Below, in pieces: positions 45,578 to 53,852 of a stretch of DNA of 64,000 nucleotides. Numbering within the stretch: the first letter of the stretch is position 1; each line of letters begins with the position of its first letter. The translations under genes and the position numbers were made by a program. Location of the stretch: the NCBI RefSeq assembly GCF_018127745.1, contig NZ_CP072333.1, positions 1,240,001-1,304,000 on the forward strand. Reading direction: 5' to 3'. The stretch comes from Porphyromonas sp. oral taxon 275 (lineage in GTDB: Bacteria > Bacteroidota > Bacteroidia > Bacteroidales > Porphyromonadaceae). The notes under the pieces are model-generated. The model did no database searches, was not told where the DNA came from, and saw nothing but the letters and a program-made list of their open reading frames with translations.

Positions 45578-47821
45578 CTAGAGGGTGATCGTCGTCCCTA
45601 GCAGCAGGTGGCGACCCGCCTGCGGGTAGAAGACGAGCCACGAGGACTCCTGCCCCCCAGAGAGGCCGAAGCCTCCCCAGCCGCCACTGACATAGCGGCG
45701 ATCCAGCAGGTTGCTGAGCTGTAGGCTCAGGCTCCAGCCCTTGACGAAGCTCACGGGCAGCTCGTAGCCGAAGCGCAGATGCTCTACGTGGTAGCTCGGG
45801 ATGCTACGCGTCTGGCTGGTCGTATTGTCTAGGTACTGGCGGCCGACAAACTGGCTGGAGAGGGCGGCCTCGAAGCGCCCGAGCGTCAGCGTCAGCGTGT
45901 TGCTGACGGTCGCCGAAGGCGAGTAGGCGATCTCCGTATCCTGATACTGCTTGGCCACGAACTTGCCACTGTCGTAGTCCTCGACGTAGAGCGTGTAGTC
46001 AGCGATCCGATTGCGGCTCATCCCGAGGGCGAGGTCCCAGCGGAGCGAGGGGAGCAGCAGGAGGGAGGAGGATAGCTCGACGCCCGCGCGGTAGCTCTTG
46101 GCGACGTTCTCACTGAGGTCTCCGCCGACGTCGCTCTTCTTGCCGTTCTTCACCAGCTGATCCTTGTAACGCATGTAGTAGACGTTGATGCCCGCGGTGA
46201 AGCGCTCGCTGCGGTAGCCGTAGCCCAGCTCCCAGTCGGTGAGGCGCTCGGCACTGGGGTAGTCCTTGGGCGTGACCTTGGTGTAGTTGTCCCTATTGGG
46301 CTCGCGGTGTGCTACGGCTACTGAGGCGTAGAGGTGATGCTGGGGGGCGAACTGGTAGAAGAGCCCCGCCTTGGGATTGAAGAAGTTGAAGCGCTTCCTG
46401 AGGCTTAGTTCCTGAGGCTTACCCTGCTCTACTCGATCGTTGGTCCCCGATATGCGGTAGTCGATGAAGCGGTACTGCAGGTCGGCGAAGAGGCTCAGCC
46501 CCGAGAGGAGCTCATAGCTCGCCTTGACGAAGCCCGAGAGGTCGGTCTTGTGGGCGCGGTTGTCATAGTAGCGCTGCGAGGGGTCGAGGCTGTAGGGCGT
46601 GGAGGTGATAGGCGAGCGGTAGCCGTAGTGGTCGTTGACGAAGTGATTCCCCGAGAGGCCCGCCGTCAGCTCCAGGCGGGGCGCCTTGTACTCAAGCCCT
46701 GCGATGAGGCCGCCGAAGTCATTGTCCAGATACTTGGCCTGCAGTAGGTCGATCTTCTTGATCTTCTTCGTCGAGCCGTCGGGCTGGGTCTGTGAGAAGC
46801 TCGCCAGCCCGAGTTTGGAGAGCTTCTCCTGGGATCTGTACTCATCGTAGTAGCCGTAGCCCTTGGTGTAGTGAGCCGTGAGGCTCAGCGTCAGCCGATC
46901 GCTGAGCTGCTGGGTGAGCTGTGCCTGGTAGTGGCGCTGCTCGTAGTTGTCGGTGTTCTCGCGGTAGCGTGCCTCGGAGGCTGGGGCGCTGGGATTGACG
47001 TGCCCAGCACTGTTGTAGGTGCGGCCATACTTAGCCTCTTCCTCGGGGCTCAGCCCGTTCCAAGCGATGCCCGTACGCTGCTTGCCGCCGAAGGCCAGGA
47101 GCTTGAAGACGCTGCGCTCCCCGAAGTAGCCCGCCTGGAGGAAGTAGGAGTCGCCCTTCGTACCGCTTCGATCCACGTAGCCATCGGTCGCCGTGCGCCC
47201 TACGCGTGCCTCGAGGGCCCAGCGGCCAGCGATACGCCCCGTAGAGGCGCTGACCTCACGGCGCAGCGTGTGGAAGGAGCCGCCGAGGACGGAGATCGAC
47301 GCCTGGGGTGTGAGGGAGAAGTTGTCCGTACGCAGGTTGAGGCTGGCGCCGAAGGCTGCCGAGCCATTGGACGAAGTGCCGACGCCGCGCTGCAGCTGGG
47401 CATCCTGGACGCTGGAGGAGAAGTTGGGCATATTGGCCCAGAAGACGCCTTGGCTCTCCGAGTCATTGAGCGGTACGCCGTTGGTCATCACATTGATCCC
47501 CGCAGCATCTACCCCGCGCACACGGATGTAGGTGTAGCCGATCCCGAAGCCGGGCTCACTGGTGGCCACGACCGAGGGCGTCTGCAAGAGGAGGTAGGGG
47601 ATGTCCATCCCGAGGTTGGACTTCTGTAGCTGTACCTTGCCCACGTTGGTGTAGGACATGGGCGTCTTGGCCGAGGCGCGGGTCGCGGTGACCTGCACCT
47701 CCTCGAGGCGATGCGTCTTGATGCTATCCTGTAGGCTAAGCCCTATAGCGTGGAGCGAGTGGGAAGGGAGGCCAGTCAGTGAGAGGGCCACCACGGGGAG
47801 GATAAGTTTTCTCTTCATCAT
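45578..47821 (-). CDS. TonB-dependent receptor, probably thiamine uptake
   Basis: A 747-residue outer-membrane transporter with a signal peptide (VVALSLTGLPSHSLHA). The plug carries VQVTATRASAKTPMSYTNVGK and GYTYIRVRGVDAAGINVMTNGVPLND (about 98-124). A beta barrel ends with LLLGTTITL. No N-terminal carboxypeptidase-D-like domain is present. It is the first gene behind a TPP riboswitch, so it most likely takes up thiamine; in Bacteroidota such receptors have been called Omr1. It lies 41 bp before pnuT. Confidence 0.9.
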   Translation of the reverse strand: MMKRKLILPVVALSLTGLPSHSLHAIGLSLQDSIKTHRLEEVQVTATRASAKTPMSYTNVGKVQLQKSNLGMDIPYLLLQTPSVVATSEPGFGIGYTYIRVRGVDAAGINVMTNGVPLNDSESQGVFWANMPNFSSSVQDAQLQRGVGTSSNGSAAFGASLNLRTDNFSLTPQASISVLGGSFHTLRREVSASTGRIAGRWALEARVGRTATDGYVDRSGTKGDSYFLQAGYFGERSVFKLLAFGGKQRTGIAWNGLSPEEEAKYGRTYNSAGHVNPSAPASEARYRENTDNYEQRHYQAQLTQQLSDRLTLSLTAHYTKGYGYYDEYRSQEKLSKLGLASFSQTQPDGSTKKIKKIDLLQAKYLDNDFGGLIAGLEYKAPRLELTAGLSGNHFVNDHYGYRSPITSTPYSLDPSQRYYDNRAHKTDLSGFVKASYELLSGLSLFADLQYRFIDYRISGTNDRVEQGKPQELSLRKRFNFFNPKAGLFYQFAPQHHLYASVAVAHREPNRDNYTKVTPKDYPSAERLTDWELGYGYRSERFTAGINVYYMRYKDQLVKNGKKSDVGGDLSENVAKSYRAGVELSSSLLLLPSLRWDLALGMSRNRIADYTLYVEDYDSGKFVAKQYQDTEIAYSPSATVSNTLTLTLGRFEAALSSQFVGRQYLDNTTSQTRSIPSYHVEHLRFGYELPVSFVKGWSLSLQLSNLLDRRYVSGGWGGFGLSGGQESSWLVFYPQAGRHLLLGTTITL

Positions 47822-47883
47822 ACAATACTTGTACTATACGGTAGTGCAGAGCGAAGGGAAAGGGTCTACTGGTATGTGATGAT

Positions 47884-47977
47884 GACAATTCCTACGCCAG
47901 CATTGTCTGGGTCAAGTGTTGAGGGTCTCATCTCAGCCTCTGACCGCCCTACGGCGGATCATCGGCACCCCTTTGTC
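47884..47977 (-). promoter_or_regulatory. TPP riboswitch (THI box)
   Basis: Read on the minus strand: the P1 arm GACAA (47973-47977), then GGGGTGCC, GGCTGAGAT, ACCC, GACCCAGACAATGCTGGCG and TAGGAA, closed by TTGTC (47884-47888). This is the order and sequence of a THI box. It lies 62 bp before the receptor ATG and directly downstream of a -7 box, so thiamine pyrophosphate should repress the operon. No clear terminator is seen after it, which points to translational control, but this is inference. Confidence 0.93.
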
Positions 47978-47994
47978 CTTGGTTCTTCGGGGAA

Positions 47995-48002
47995 CAAAAA
48001 TA
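47995..48002 (-). promoter_or_regulatory. -7 box of the thiamine operon
   Basis: TATTTTTG on the minus strand, with CTTG about 20 bp upstream as a possible -33 element. It lies just ahead of the riboswitch. Confidence 0.65.
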
Positions 48003-48441
48003 CGGCAGTCCATGCAGATAAGCAAGTTTGCCCCCACGAGCTCCCACCGAGCACCTCCTCTGTCGTGCGGCTGATGCGGGGAGCGAGGTAGCTCGAGCAC
48101 AGCGAGCTAAGGGCAAGCCCGCGTCGAGACTTCAGAGCTTCGCCTAGGCACTCGGAGCAGAGCGCGCAAGGAGGCGGAGCACCGCGCGAGCCTTGCCCCA
48201 GCATCCTGAGGGATATCCCTCAGCGCGCTGACTGCTATCCCTCACGAGCCTGACAGGCGTCCCTCAGCGTGCTGACGGATATCCCTCACGAGCACCTCCC
48301 CTAGCGGGGCATAGCAGGCGAGCTTAGTAATCCCCTTCGCCCGCTGTGGAGAGCAAGGAGACTAAGACCGAACTAAGGCTGCCATCTGAGCTAAGGTTGA
48401 GAACTAGGGAAGCAAGGGGAAGGGAGCGGTCTAAAAAGACG
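48003..48441. other. Intergenic region between the thiamine operon and tRNA-Leu
   Basis: Contains dyad array F and its leader. I see no gene. Confidence 0.65.
48207..48288. repeat. 22-bp dyad array F (4 units)
   Basis: Units start at 48207, 48229, 48251 and 48273, exactly 22 bp apart: the perfect palindrome TGAGGG-ATAT-CCCTCA, then TGACTG-CTAT-CCCTCA, TGACAG-GCGT-CCCTCA and TGACGG-ATAT-CCCTCA. The leader CCTCCCCTAG (48295-48304) follows six bases later, as in array E. Confidence 0.9.
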
Positions 48442-48476
48442 GAGCGCTTAGCCCTCCTAAGGAGAACTAAGCGCTC
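48442..48476 (-). terminator. Terminator of tRNA-Leu
   Basis: Arms GAGCGCTTAG and CTAAGCGCTC with inner CTCC/GGAG pairs, followed on the minus strand by CGTCTTTTTAG. Confidence 0.8.
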
Positions 48477-48480
48477 TAAG

Positions 48481-48562
48481 TGCGGCTGAAGGGACTCGAA
48501 CCCCCACGCCTCGCGGCATCAGATCCTAAGTCTGACGTGGCTACCAATTACACCACAGCCGC
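48481..48562 (-). tRNA. tRNA-Leu (anticodon UAG)
   Basis: The 7-bp acceptor stem GCGGCTG/CAGCCGC is perfect, and the anticodon stem TCAGA/TCTGA encloses the loop CTTAGGA, giving anticodon UAG. A long class-II variable arm (TGCCGCGAGGCG) and a GGTTCGAGTCC T-arm fit leucine. CCA is not encoded. A -7 box lies upstream at 48598-48605 and a terminator downstream. Confidence 0.96.
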
Positions 48563-48597
48563 CGCTCATCTGCATCACGCTTTCGCGATTTGCTCTG

Positions 48598-48605
48598 CAA
48601 AGGTA
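48598..48605 (-). promoter_or_regulatory. -7 box of tRNA-Leu
   Basis: TACCTTTG on the minus strand, 36 bp before the 5' end of the tRNA. Confidence 0.65.
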
Positions 48606-48691
48606 GCTCTTTCTCTGCATATACACAAGTTAGGACACAGCCGCAGCCCTCTCGAGAGCTTAGCCTCAAGACGAGGACAGAAGGCCTCCCG

Positions 48692-50071
48692 CTAGGCGCT
48701 CTGCTGCGCCATACGCTGTGTCGCCCAGCGGAAGCGGATCGCCAGCAGGATCCCGAGCAGCAGCAGGCTCACGGGGAAGGAGGACCAGATAGCCGTCAGC
48801 TGCGCCCCTGGCTCCGTGAGCCCGAGGTGGAAGCCAAAGGCATAGGACAGCAGCGGAGCCAGCACGAGGTGAATCCCGCAGGCATAGTAGGTCATCCGCT
48901 TGACATCCTCGATCCCGCGCAGCGCATTGCCATAGATCACCTGCAGCGCATCCCCTGGCTGATAGAGCGCCATAGGGATAACCGCCAGCGCCGTCATCGT
49001 GACCACGGCGGGATCGTCGCTGAAGATATAGCCCAGCCAGTGCCGCCCGAGCAGGAGCCCACTCATCACAAGCAGCGCCACCAGCTCTGCCAGCAGCAGG
49101 GCCACGTGGACCACGCTACGCGCACGCGCCACATCGCCCTCCCCATGAGCACGGCTGACGAGGATCGTCGTCGCTGCCCCGAGGCCGTAGTAGATGAAGT
49201 AGCCCAGCAGCGTGAGGGTGATGAGATTCTGATGCACCGCCAGCGCGTTCACCCCGAGGGGCGTGACCAGCAGGATGGCCACCGTCCAGGCAGCGGCCTC
49301 CACACCCATCTGCACGCCTATGGGGAAGCCTAGGCGGAAGAGGCGACGCAGGAAGGCAGCGTGCAGCCTCAGCTCACGCACGTAGCGATAGGTCACGCCT
49401 AGCGTGCGGTTATAGCGCAGTGCCACGAGCAGCACGCCAAGGGCGAAGATGCGGGCGAAGAGCGTCGAGAGCCCCGCGCCGAAGAGGCCCAGCTCGGGGC
49501 AGCCCAGCGCGCCGAAGATCAGCAGATAGTTGCCGAGGACGTTCAGGACATTCGACAGCAGGATCGCCCACATAGGCACGATGGTGCGCCCTATCCCGTC
49601 GAAGAACTGCTTCAGCGCCCCCGTAGCCATGAAGACCATGAAGCTCGCCAGCTGCAGGAGGTAATAGGAGCGCACCTGCGGTAGCAGGCGCTCGGCCAGG
49701 TCGAAGCTCGGGAGGAAGGCGTACACGCCGACCAGCAGGAGCGAGAGCAGCAGCCCGACGGCGAGGTTGAGCAGCAGGCTATGACGCAGCAGACGCCCCA
49801 GGCGGCTCGACTGCTGCCGAGCATGCGCCTGCGAGACGAGCGGCGTCAGCCCGTAGCTGAAGCCCAGGCCGAGCACGAAGAAGACCGAGAAGATATTGTT
49901 GACAAAGGAGGCTGAGGCCAGCGCATCGGTATGGTACTTCCCCACCATGATGTTGTCGGCAAGGCTGACCAGGATAAGGCCGATCTGCCCTAGGATGATG
50001 GGGGTGCCGATGCGCAATAGGTCGGCTAAGGCCAGCCGTCGGCTAGCCCGAGCAAGAGTAGCTTGTGCCAA
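48692..50071 (-). CDS. MATE-family multidrug/metabolite exporter
   Basis: A 459-residue inner-membrane protein with 12 hydrophobic segments in two halves. It begins RIGTPIILGQIGLILVSLADNIMVGKYHTDALASASFVNN, the usual MatE start, and has LGFSYGLTPLVSQAHA. These exporters use Na+ or H+ gradients to expel cationic compounds; the substrate is unknown. It is 47 bp downstream of the outer-membrane protein gene on the same strand and is the last gene before the tRNA. Confidence 0.9.
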   Translation of the reverse strand: MAQATLARASRRLALADLLRIGTPIILGQIGLILVSLADNIMVGKYHTDALASASFVNNIFSVFFVLGLGFSYGLTPLVSQAHARQQSSRLGRLLRHSLLLNLAVGLLLSLLLVGVYAFLPSFDLAERLLPQVRSYYLLQLASFMVFMATGALKQFFDGIGRTIVPMWAILLSNVLNVLGNYLLIFGALGCPELGLFGAGLSTLFARIFALGVLLVALRYNRTLGVTYRYVRELRLHAAFLRRLFRLGFPIGVQMGVEAAAWTVAILLVTPLGVNALAVHQNLITLTLLGYFIYYGLGAATTILVSRAHGEGDVARARSVVHVALLLAELVALLVMSGLLLGRHWLGYIFSDDPAVVTMTALAVIPMALYQPGDALQVIYGNALRGIEDVKRMTYYACGIHLVLAPLLSYAFGFHLGLTEPGAQLTAIWSSFPVSLLLLGILLAIRFRWATQRMAQQSA

Positions 50072-50118
50072 GAAGATGAGCTATGAGGTAATGAGTAGCG
50101 CCGTGAGGCTAGGCTAAG

Positions 50119-51567
50119 CTAGCGGCGCTCGCTCCAGCTGGAGCTGAGGCAGAGGATGGGGAGGCTGAGGCGCAGCGCCAGGCGTGTCTTGCTCCGCTGC
50201 AGCTCGTGCCCGACGAAGAGGCCGAGGCGCGCCATATCCCCCCAGCCGAGGGAATAGCCTCCCTCGAGGTAGCTACGGCCGTCACGCGTCTCTACGGCCT
50301 TGAAGTGAAAGGCCTCGTCCAGACGCAGCACCTCCCCCAGACCGCGGCTACGCGTCAGGAAGAAGTCTCGCCCTAGGTAGTTGACGCTCTGGCTCGCCCA
50401 GGCCTCGCCGCCCGTGAAGTCTATAGGCATCGTAGCCCAAGCGTAGCGGAAGGGCACACGCCCCAGGTCACTGAGCTGCTCAAAGTAGCGTGCCTCACCA
50501 CTGTCCAGGAGCTCATCGTCCCAGCGCTTCCCCACCAGTGCGGTGAAGTCCAGCTGGCCTCTACCGAGGACGAAGCTCCCGCGAGCGAAGAGCTCCAGCT
50601 GCTGATAGCGGAGATAAGGCACAGCGCTGCGATCCAGCGCGCCGAGGCCCGTAGCCTGCTCGTAGCTTAGCCCAAGCTCACGTCGGTAGCCTATGGGGAG
50701 GAGTTCGCCCGCTGCAGTGCGATTGAGCGCCTGTGGGGCCAGCAGCAGCTGCGTGCTGTAGCCAAAGCGGCGATGGTGCTGCAGCGGCAGCTCCACCTGC
50801 GGGCGTCGATCCTCCCAGCTCAGCGCCGTGGTGAGGTGCAGCTGCCCTCCGAGGAAGCCGAGGCCATTGCGCAGCGAGACGAAGTCCTTGCTGTAGGCGC
50901 GCATCGGGCCATTGCCGAGCTGCAGTGAGGGGTAATAGCCGCGGTAGATCTCCTCGGGCGTCAGGTGGTACGTCCCTCGCGAGGTACGCCCTCCAGAGAG
51001 GACGAGGAGCCCCGCGCGCTGGGGCGCGTAGTAGAGCAAGAGATGGTTCTCGCTGAACCACTGGCGGCTACGCAGCGTGTAGTTATTCGAGCTGCGCAGC
51101 GCTACGCTACGCCCCGGAGCGAGATGACGCACCAGCTGGACCTCATAGCCCAGCCACTGCCCGTCGATGCTATTGCGGTCGGGGATAAGGTTCGCCAGTC
51201 CGTCGATACCCAGCGTCCAGCGCCCAAAGTCGAAGTTGCGCCCCACCGCCAGCTCTACGATCCTGCGGAAGGTATGCCCGCTGCCCCCTGTCTCGGACTG
51301 GCGGCTACGCATCTGCCCCGCTGCATAGGCGGCGAGGAAGTGATAGCCCTGCGTATCGTTGTAGGGATAGGGCGGCTCGTAGCGGAAGAGGCGATCGAGG
51401 TCGGGGTCAAGGCCCTGAGGCTTGACACGGGGAGCCAGCAGCTGTAGCCGCAGCTGCTCGAGGCGCTGCCGCTCGGTGCTGTCGGACTGCTGTGCCTCAG
51501 CCCGCTGCCCCCCGAGGAGGGACAGCAGGCCGAGGAGGAGTAGGATGGGTCGCTTCATCGGGGTCAA
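50119..51567 (-). CDS. Predicted outer-membrane beta-barrel protein of unknown family
   Basis: A 482-residue protein with a signal peptide (LLLLGLLSLLGGQRAEAQ). The body has many alternating amphipathic strands and a final aromatic, hydrophobic strand, which suggests an outer-membrane barrel. Parts such as ARYFEQLSDLGRVPFRYAWATMP recall the C-terminal barrel of DUF5686-type proteins, but I am not sure. No TonB plug is seen. It lies 39 bp after the CBM9-like gene and 47 bp before the MATE gene, so the three may be one transcript. Confidence 0.7.
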   Translation of the reverse strand: MTPMKRPILLLLGLLSLLGGQRAEAQQSDSTERQRLEQLRLQLLAPRVKPQGLDPDLDRLFRYEPPYPYNDTQGYHFLAAYAAGQMRSRQSETGGSGHTFRRIVELAVGRNFDFGRWTLGIDGLANLIPDRNSIDGQWLGYEVQLVRHLAPGRSVALRSSNNYTLRSRQWFSENHLLLYYAPQRAGLLVLSGGRTSRGTYHLTPEEIYRGYYPSLQLGNGPMRAYSKDFVSLRNGLGFLGGQLHLTTALSWEDRRPQVELPLQHHRRFGYSTQLLLAPQALNRTAAGELLPIGYRRELGLSYEQATGLGALDRSAVPYLRYQQLELFARGSFVLGRGQLDFTALVGKRWDDELLDSGEARYFEQLSDLGRVPFRYAWATMPIDFTGGEAWASQSVNYLGRDFFLTRSRGLGEVLRLDEAFHFKAVETRDGRSYLEGGYSLGWGDMARLGLFVGHELQRSKTRLALRLSLPILCLSSSWSERR

Positions 51568-51606
51568 TGCACTTGGCGGGGGAGCTTGCTCCAGGCTATC
51601 CCTAGC

Positions 51607-52251
51607 CTAGTCCAGCACGAAGGTGCCGAAGAACTGGGGGCGATGGAAGGCCGGCTCCACCTCCTGGATCGGAGCCCAGCTGAGGAAGTGTGGGTGTGCC
51701 GTCTTGTCCCCGCACTTGTAGAGATTGGCATAGAACTCGCGGGGCAGCTGTCCTGCAGCATAGCCCATCGTCGTCCAGGGGATAGCCACCGTCAGCTGCC
51801 AGGCTGCAGGGCCCGTACGCTCGAGGCCGTGCTGCCCCTGATGGTCACCCCAGCGCTCGATGCTGGCGAATTCCTCGGCGCTCAGCAGTACCGCCTCCGA
51901 GGGGCTGGCATGGTGAGCCGCGTAGCAGACACCTGCCGCGTTGAACTCAAAGTTGATGTAGGCCGTGCCGCGCTCGCGCTGCATGAAGAACTCGACGCAG
52001 CTATCCTCGTGCACGTAGTTGCCGTCCCCAGGGGAGAGCGTGCGTAGGTCCTCGCCCGAGACGCGGTAGTTGATGTAGAGCGCCTCGGCGTCGTAGGCCA
52101 GGTAGGCAGCCACGAGGGGGCGGTGGGGGAAGTCCTGACGCCAGTTCAGCGTGTCGATATAGAGGAGCTGGCCCTGCTCCTGCAGGAGAGGCGTGAATTC
52201 CTGTAGGCTGAGGGTGCCGCGCTCGAGGCGGGGAAGTCTAGCTGAAGACAT
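51607..52251 (-). CDS. Carbohydrate-binding family 9-like protein
   Basis: A 214-residue protein without a signal peptide, resembling the CBM9-like (DOMON-type beta-sandwich) family of Bacteroidota. Typical parts are PLVAAYLAYDAEALYINYRVSGEDLR (about 45-70), YVHEDSCVEFFMQ, YINFEFNAAGVCYAA, and the end FLSWAPIQEVEPAFHRPQFFGTFVL. Such proteins are conserved but without assigned function; the lack of a signal argues against extracellular glycan binding. Confidence 0.85.
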   Translation of the reverse strand: MSSARLPRLERGTLSLQEFTPLLQEQGQLLYIDTLNWRQDFPHRPLVAAYLAYDAEALYINYRVSGEDLRTLSPGDGNYVHEDSCVEFFMQRERGTAYINFEFNAAGVCYAAHHASPSEAVLLSAEEFASIERWGDHQGQHGLERTGPAAWQLTVAIPWTTMGYAAGQLPREFYANLYKCGDKTAHPHFLSWAPIQEVEPAFHRPQFFGTFVLD

Positions 52252-52339
52252 AGGTAGTATAATGTATTGGTGAGCACTCGCTGGGGCTGTCCTGACCGAG
52301 GCGGCACGCGTGGCGCCCCAGTAGGGATAGCTCGCCCAG

Positions 52340-52996
52340 CTATTCGTGGAAGACGGAGTATATACCCATGAGGGCGATGACGATGAGCACGAGGGCGACG
52401 ATGCGATTGATCCACTCCAGGCGATGTGAGCCGAAGCGATTGGACACCTTGCGCACGATGTAGGTCAGCGTGATCCACCACAGGAGGCACCCAAGCCCTA
52501 TGCCCGACATCGCGACGAAGAACTCCACGAACTGGAGCTGGACGACGCGCACGAACTCTAGACGCGCATACAGCGGCAGGAAGAGTAGGATGATGAAGGG
52601 ATTGGAGAGGGTCAGGAAGAAGGCTCCGGAGACCTTCTTCACGCTGTAGGTGGACTTCAGAGGATGGCTCTCGACGGGCTCATCCTCCTCCCCCGTAGGC
52701 ATACGACGCCGCAGCAAGAAGAAGCAGAAGGCAAGGATGAAGACGCTCCCCCCGAGACGCAGCTCGCTGCTGTAGCGATCCAGCAGATTGAGGATGAAGC
52801 CCACCCCGAGGTAAGCGATGAGGCCATACAGCAGATCGCTCAGGGTAGCTCCTAGGCCGACGAGCATACCCTCGCGCCGCCCGCCTCGTGAAGTCTCACG
52901 TAGGCAGAGGAGGCCTGTCGGTCCCATAGGTGCGGAGACCAAGACCCCGATAAGTATCCCTTTGAGGAACGTAAAGAGTAGGTCTAGGAGTAACAT
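52340..52996 (-). CDS. LysE-family amino-acid exporter
   Basis: A 218-residue inner-membrane protein with about six segments. It begins LLDLLFTFLKGILIGVLVSAPMGPTGLLCLRETSRGGRREGMLVGLGATLSDLLYG, which is the LysE/RhtB start, with a charged loop in the middle. The substrate is not known. The frame extends to 53062, but the -7 box at 53005-53012 places the transcript start near 52998. ATG 52996 is therefore the most likely start, giving an almost leaderless mRNA. Confidence 0.88.
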   Translation of the reverse strand: MLLLDLLFTFLKGILIGVLVSAPMGPTGLLCLRETSRGGRREGMLVGLGATLSDLLYGLIAYLGVGFILNLLDRYSSELRLGGSVFILAFCFFLLRRRMPTGEEDEPVESHPLKSTYSVKKVSGAFFLTLSNPFIILLFLPLYARLEFVRVVQLQFVEFFVAMSGIGLGCLLWWITLTYIVRKVSNRFGSHRLEWINRIVALVLIVIALMGIYSVFHE

Positions 52997-53004
52997 TGCA
53001 GGGA

Positions 53005-53012
53005 CAAAGATA
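53005..53012 (-). promoter_or_regulatory. -7 box of the lysE gene (leaderless)
   Basis: TATCTTTG on the minus strand, exact consensus, ending only 8 bp before ATG 52996. Confidence 0.6.
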
Positions 53013-53250
53013 CTCATTCTCGAGATACAGCCCCTATATATAGGTATGCGCGAGGCTGCCACTCCCCCAGCTTGGGAGGCTGTAGTGAGGGCTTATTCGG
53101 GCCGCCTTAGCCGAGGGGAAGGGCATTCCTTCAGCTCCTAGAGCCACTGGCTGGAGCTTGGTCGTAGTCGCCCCTCGTCGGGGTCGAACTGATACAAGGA
53201 GCGTGCTGACCGAGGCATGGAGACGAGCAAGCGGATAGCGGGGGCGGAGC

Positions 53251-53333
53251 TGAGGGATATCCATGAGGGCTGCTGACTGCTATCAGTCACGGCCGCTACG
53301 GACGCCCCTCAGCGCCGTGACCGATATCCCTCA
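53251..53333. repeat. 22-bp dyad array G (4 units)
   Basis: Units start at 53251, 53274, 53296 and 53318: TGAGGG-ATAT-CCATGA, TGACTG-CTAT-CAGTCA, CTACGG-ACGC-CCCTCA and TGACCG-ATAT-CCCTCA. Orientation is mixed, and the second unit pairs two TGACTG-type halves. Confidence 0.8.
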
Positions 53334-53492
53334 GACGGCCTTCCTCTATACCAGCGCTGCGCTTGGGCTCGCTAGCGGCTTCGCTTAGACCAAAGGCAGA
53401 GGAAGGCGGACGAGCTGCTTCGTCACCCCGAGCACTTGCCCCAAGCAGGTCGCGTAAGGAAGATCAAGGAGGTGGGACCAAGAGCTAGAGTA

Positions 53493-53624
53493 GGCAAGAG
53501 CTATACCTTGCGGGGGCAAAACGTATACGTTTCACGGCCAAGACGTATACGTTTTGGGCTCAAGACGTATACGTTTCGGAGGCAAGACGTATAGCCTTCG
53601 GTCGTGGAAGATATAGCTTGGGGC
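53493..53624. repeat. 22-bp array with TATA core (second family, 6 units)
   Basis: Six units start at 53493, 53515, 53537, 53559, 53581 and 53603, exactly 22 bp apart, each centred on TATA. The best units contain AAGACG-TATA-CGTTTT or AAAACG-TATA-CGTTTC; the outer units are degenerate (AAGAGC-TATA-CCTTGC). The sequence differs from arrays A-H, but the 6+4+6 dyad and the period are the same. Confidence 0.9.
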
Positions 53625-53751
53625 GCAGCTAGCCCTTTGCGGCACTTCGCACGGTCCGCAGTGCGAAGGTGCGGCGAAGCACTTCGGCAGCGCGACGAGC
53701 GCCTGGCGGGGCGGCAAGCACACACGACAAAGACCGCCCGCCCCTATACGA

Positions 53752-53791
53752 AGCGTCCCCACCTCCTGCCGTAGCAAAAGATGGGGACGCT
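53752..53791 (-). terminator. Terminator of the cytochrome c maturation genes
   Basis: A 10-bp GC-rich stem (53752-53761 with 53782-53791), downstream of the ccsA stop. Confidence 0.6.
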
Positions 53792-53852
53792 GTCTTTACA
53801 GCTCGACGCAGGCTCTAGAGGAAGAGCAGCGCGGGGCAGGGCTTAGCCGAAC

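Larger units (their letters stand above)
53063..53852. other. Long intergenic region before ccsA
   Basis: Holds dyad array G, the TATA-core array and a hairpin near 53643-53672 (CACTTCGCAC with GTGCGAAG). Short minus-strand frames crossing it (53501-53777) contain translated repeats (KRIRLG, TYTF) and are not called genes. Confidence 0.7.

Noticed and set aside
53501..53777. Two short minus-strand frames with KRIRLG/TYTF repeats
   Set aside because: They arise from reading the 22-bp TATA-core array; no start context or homology is visible.
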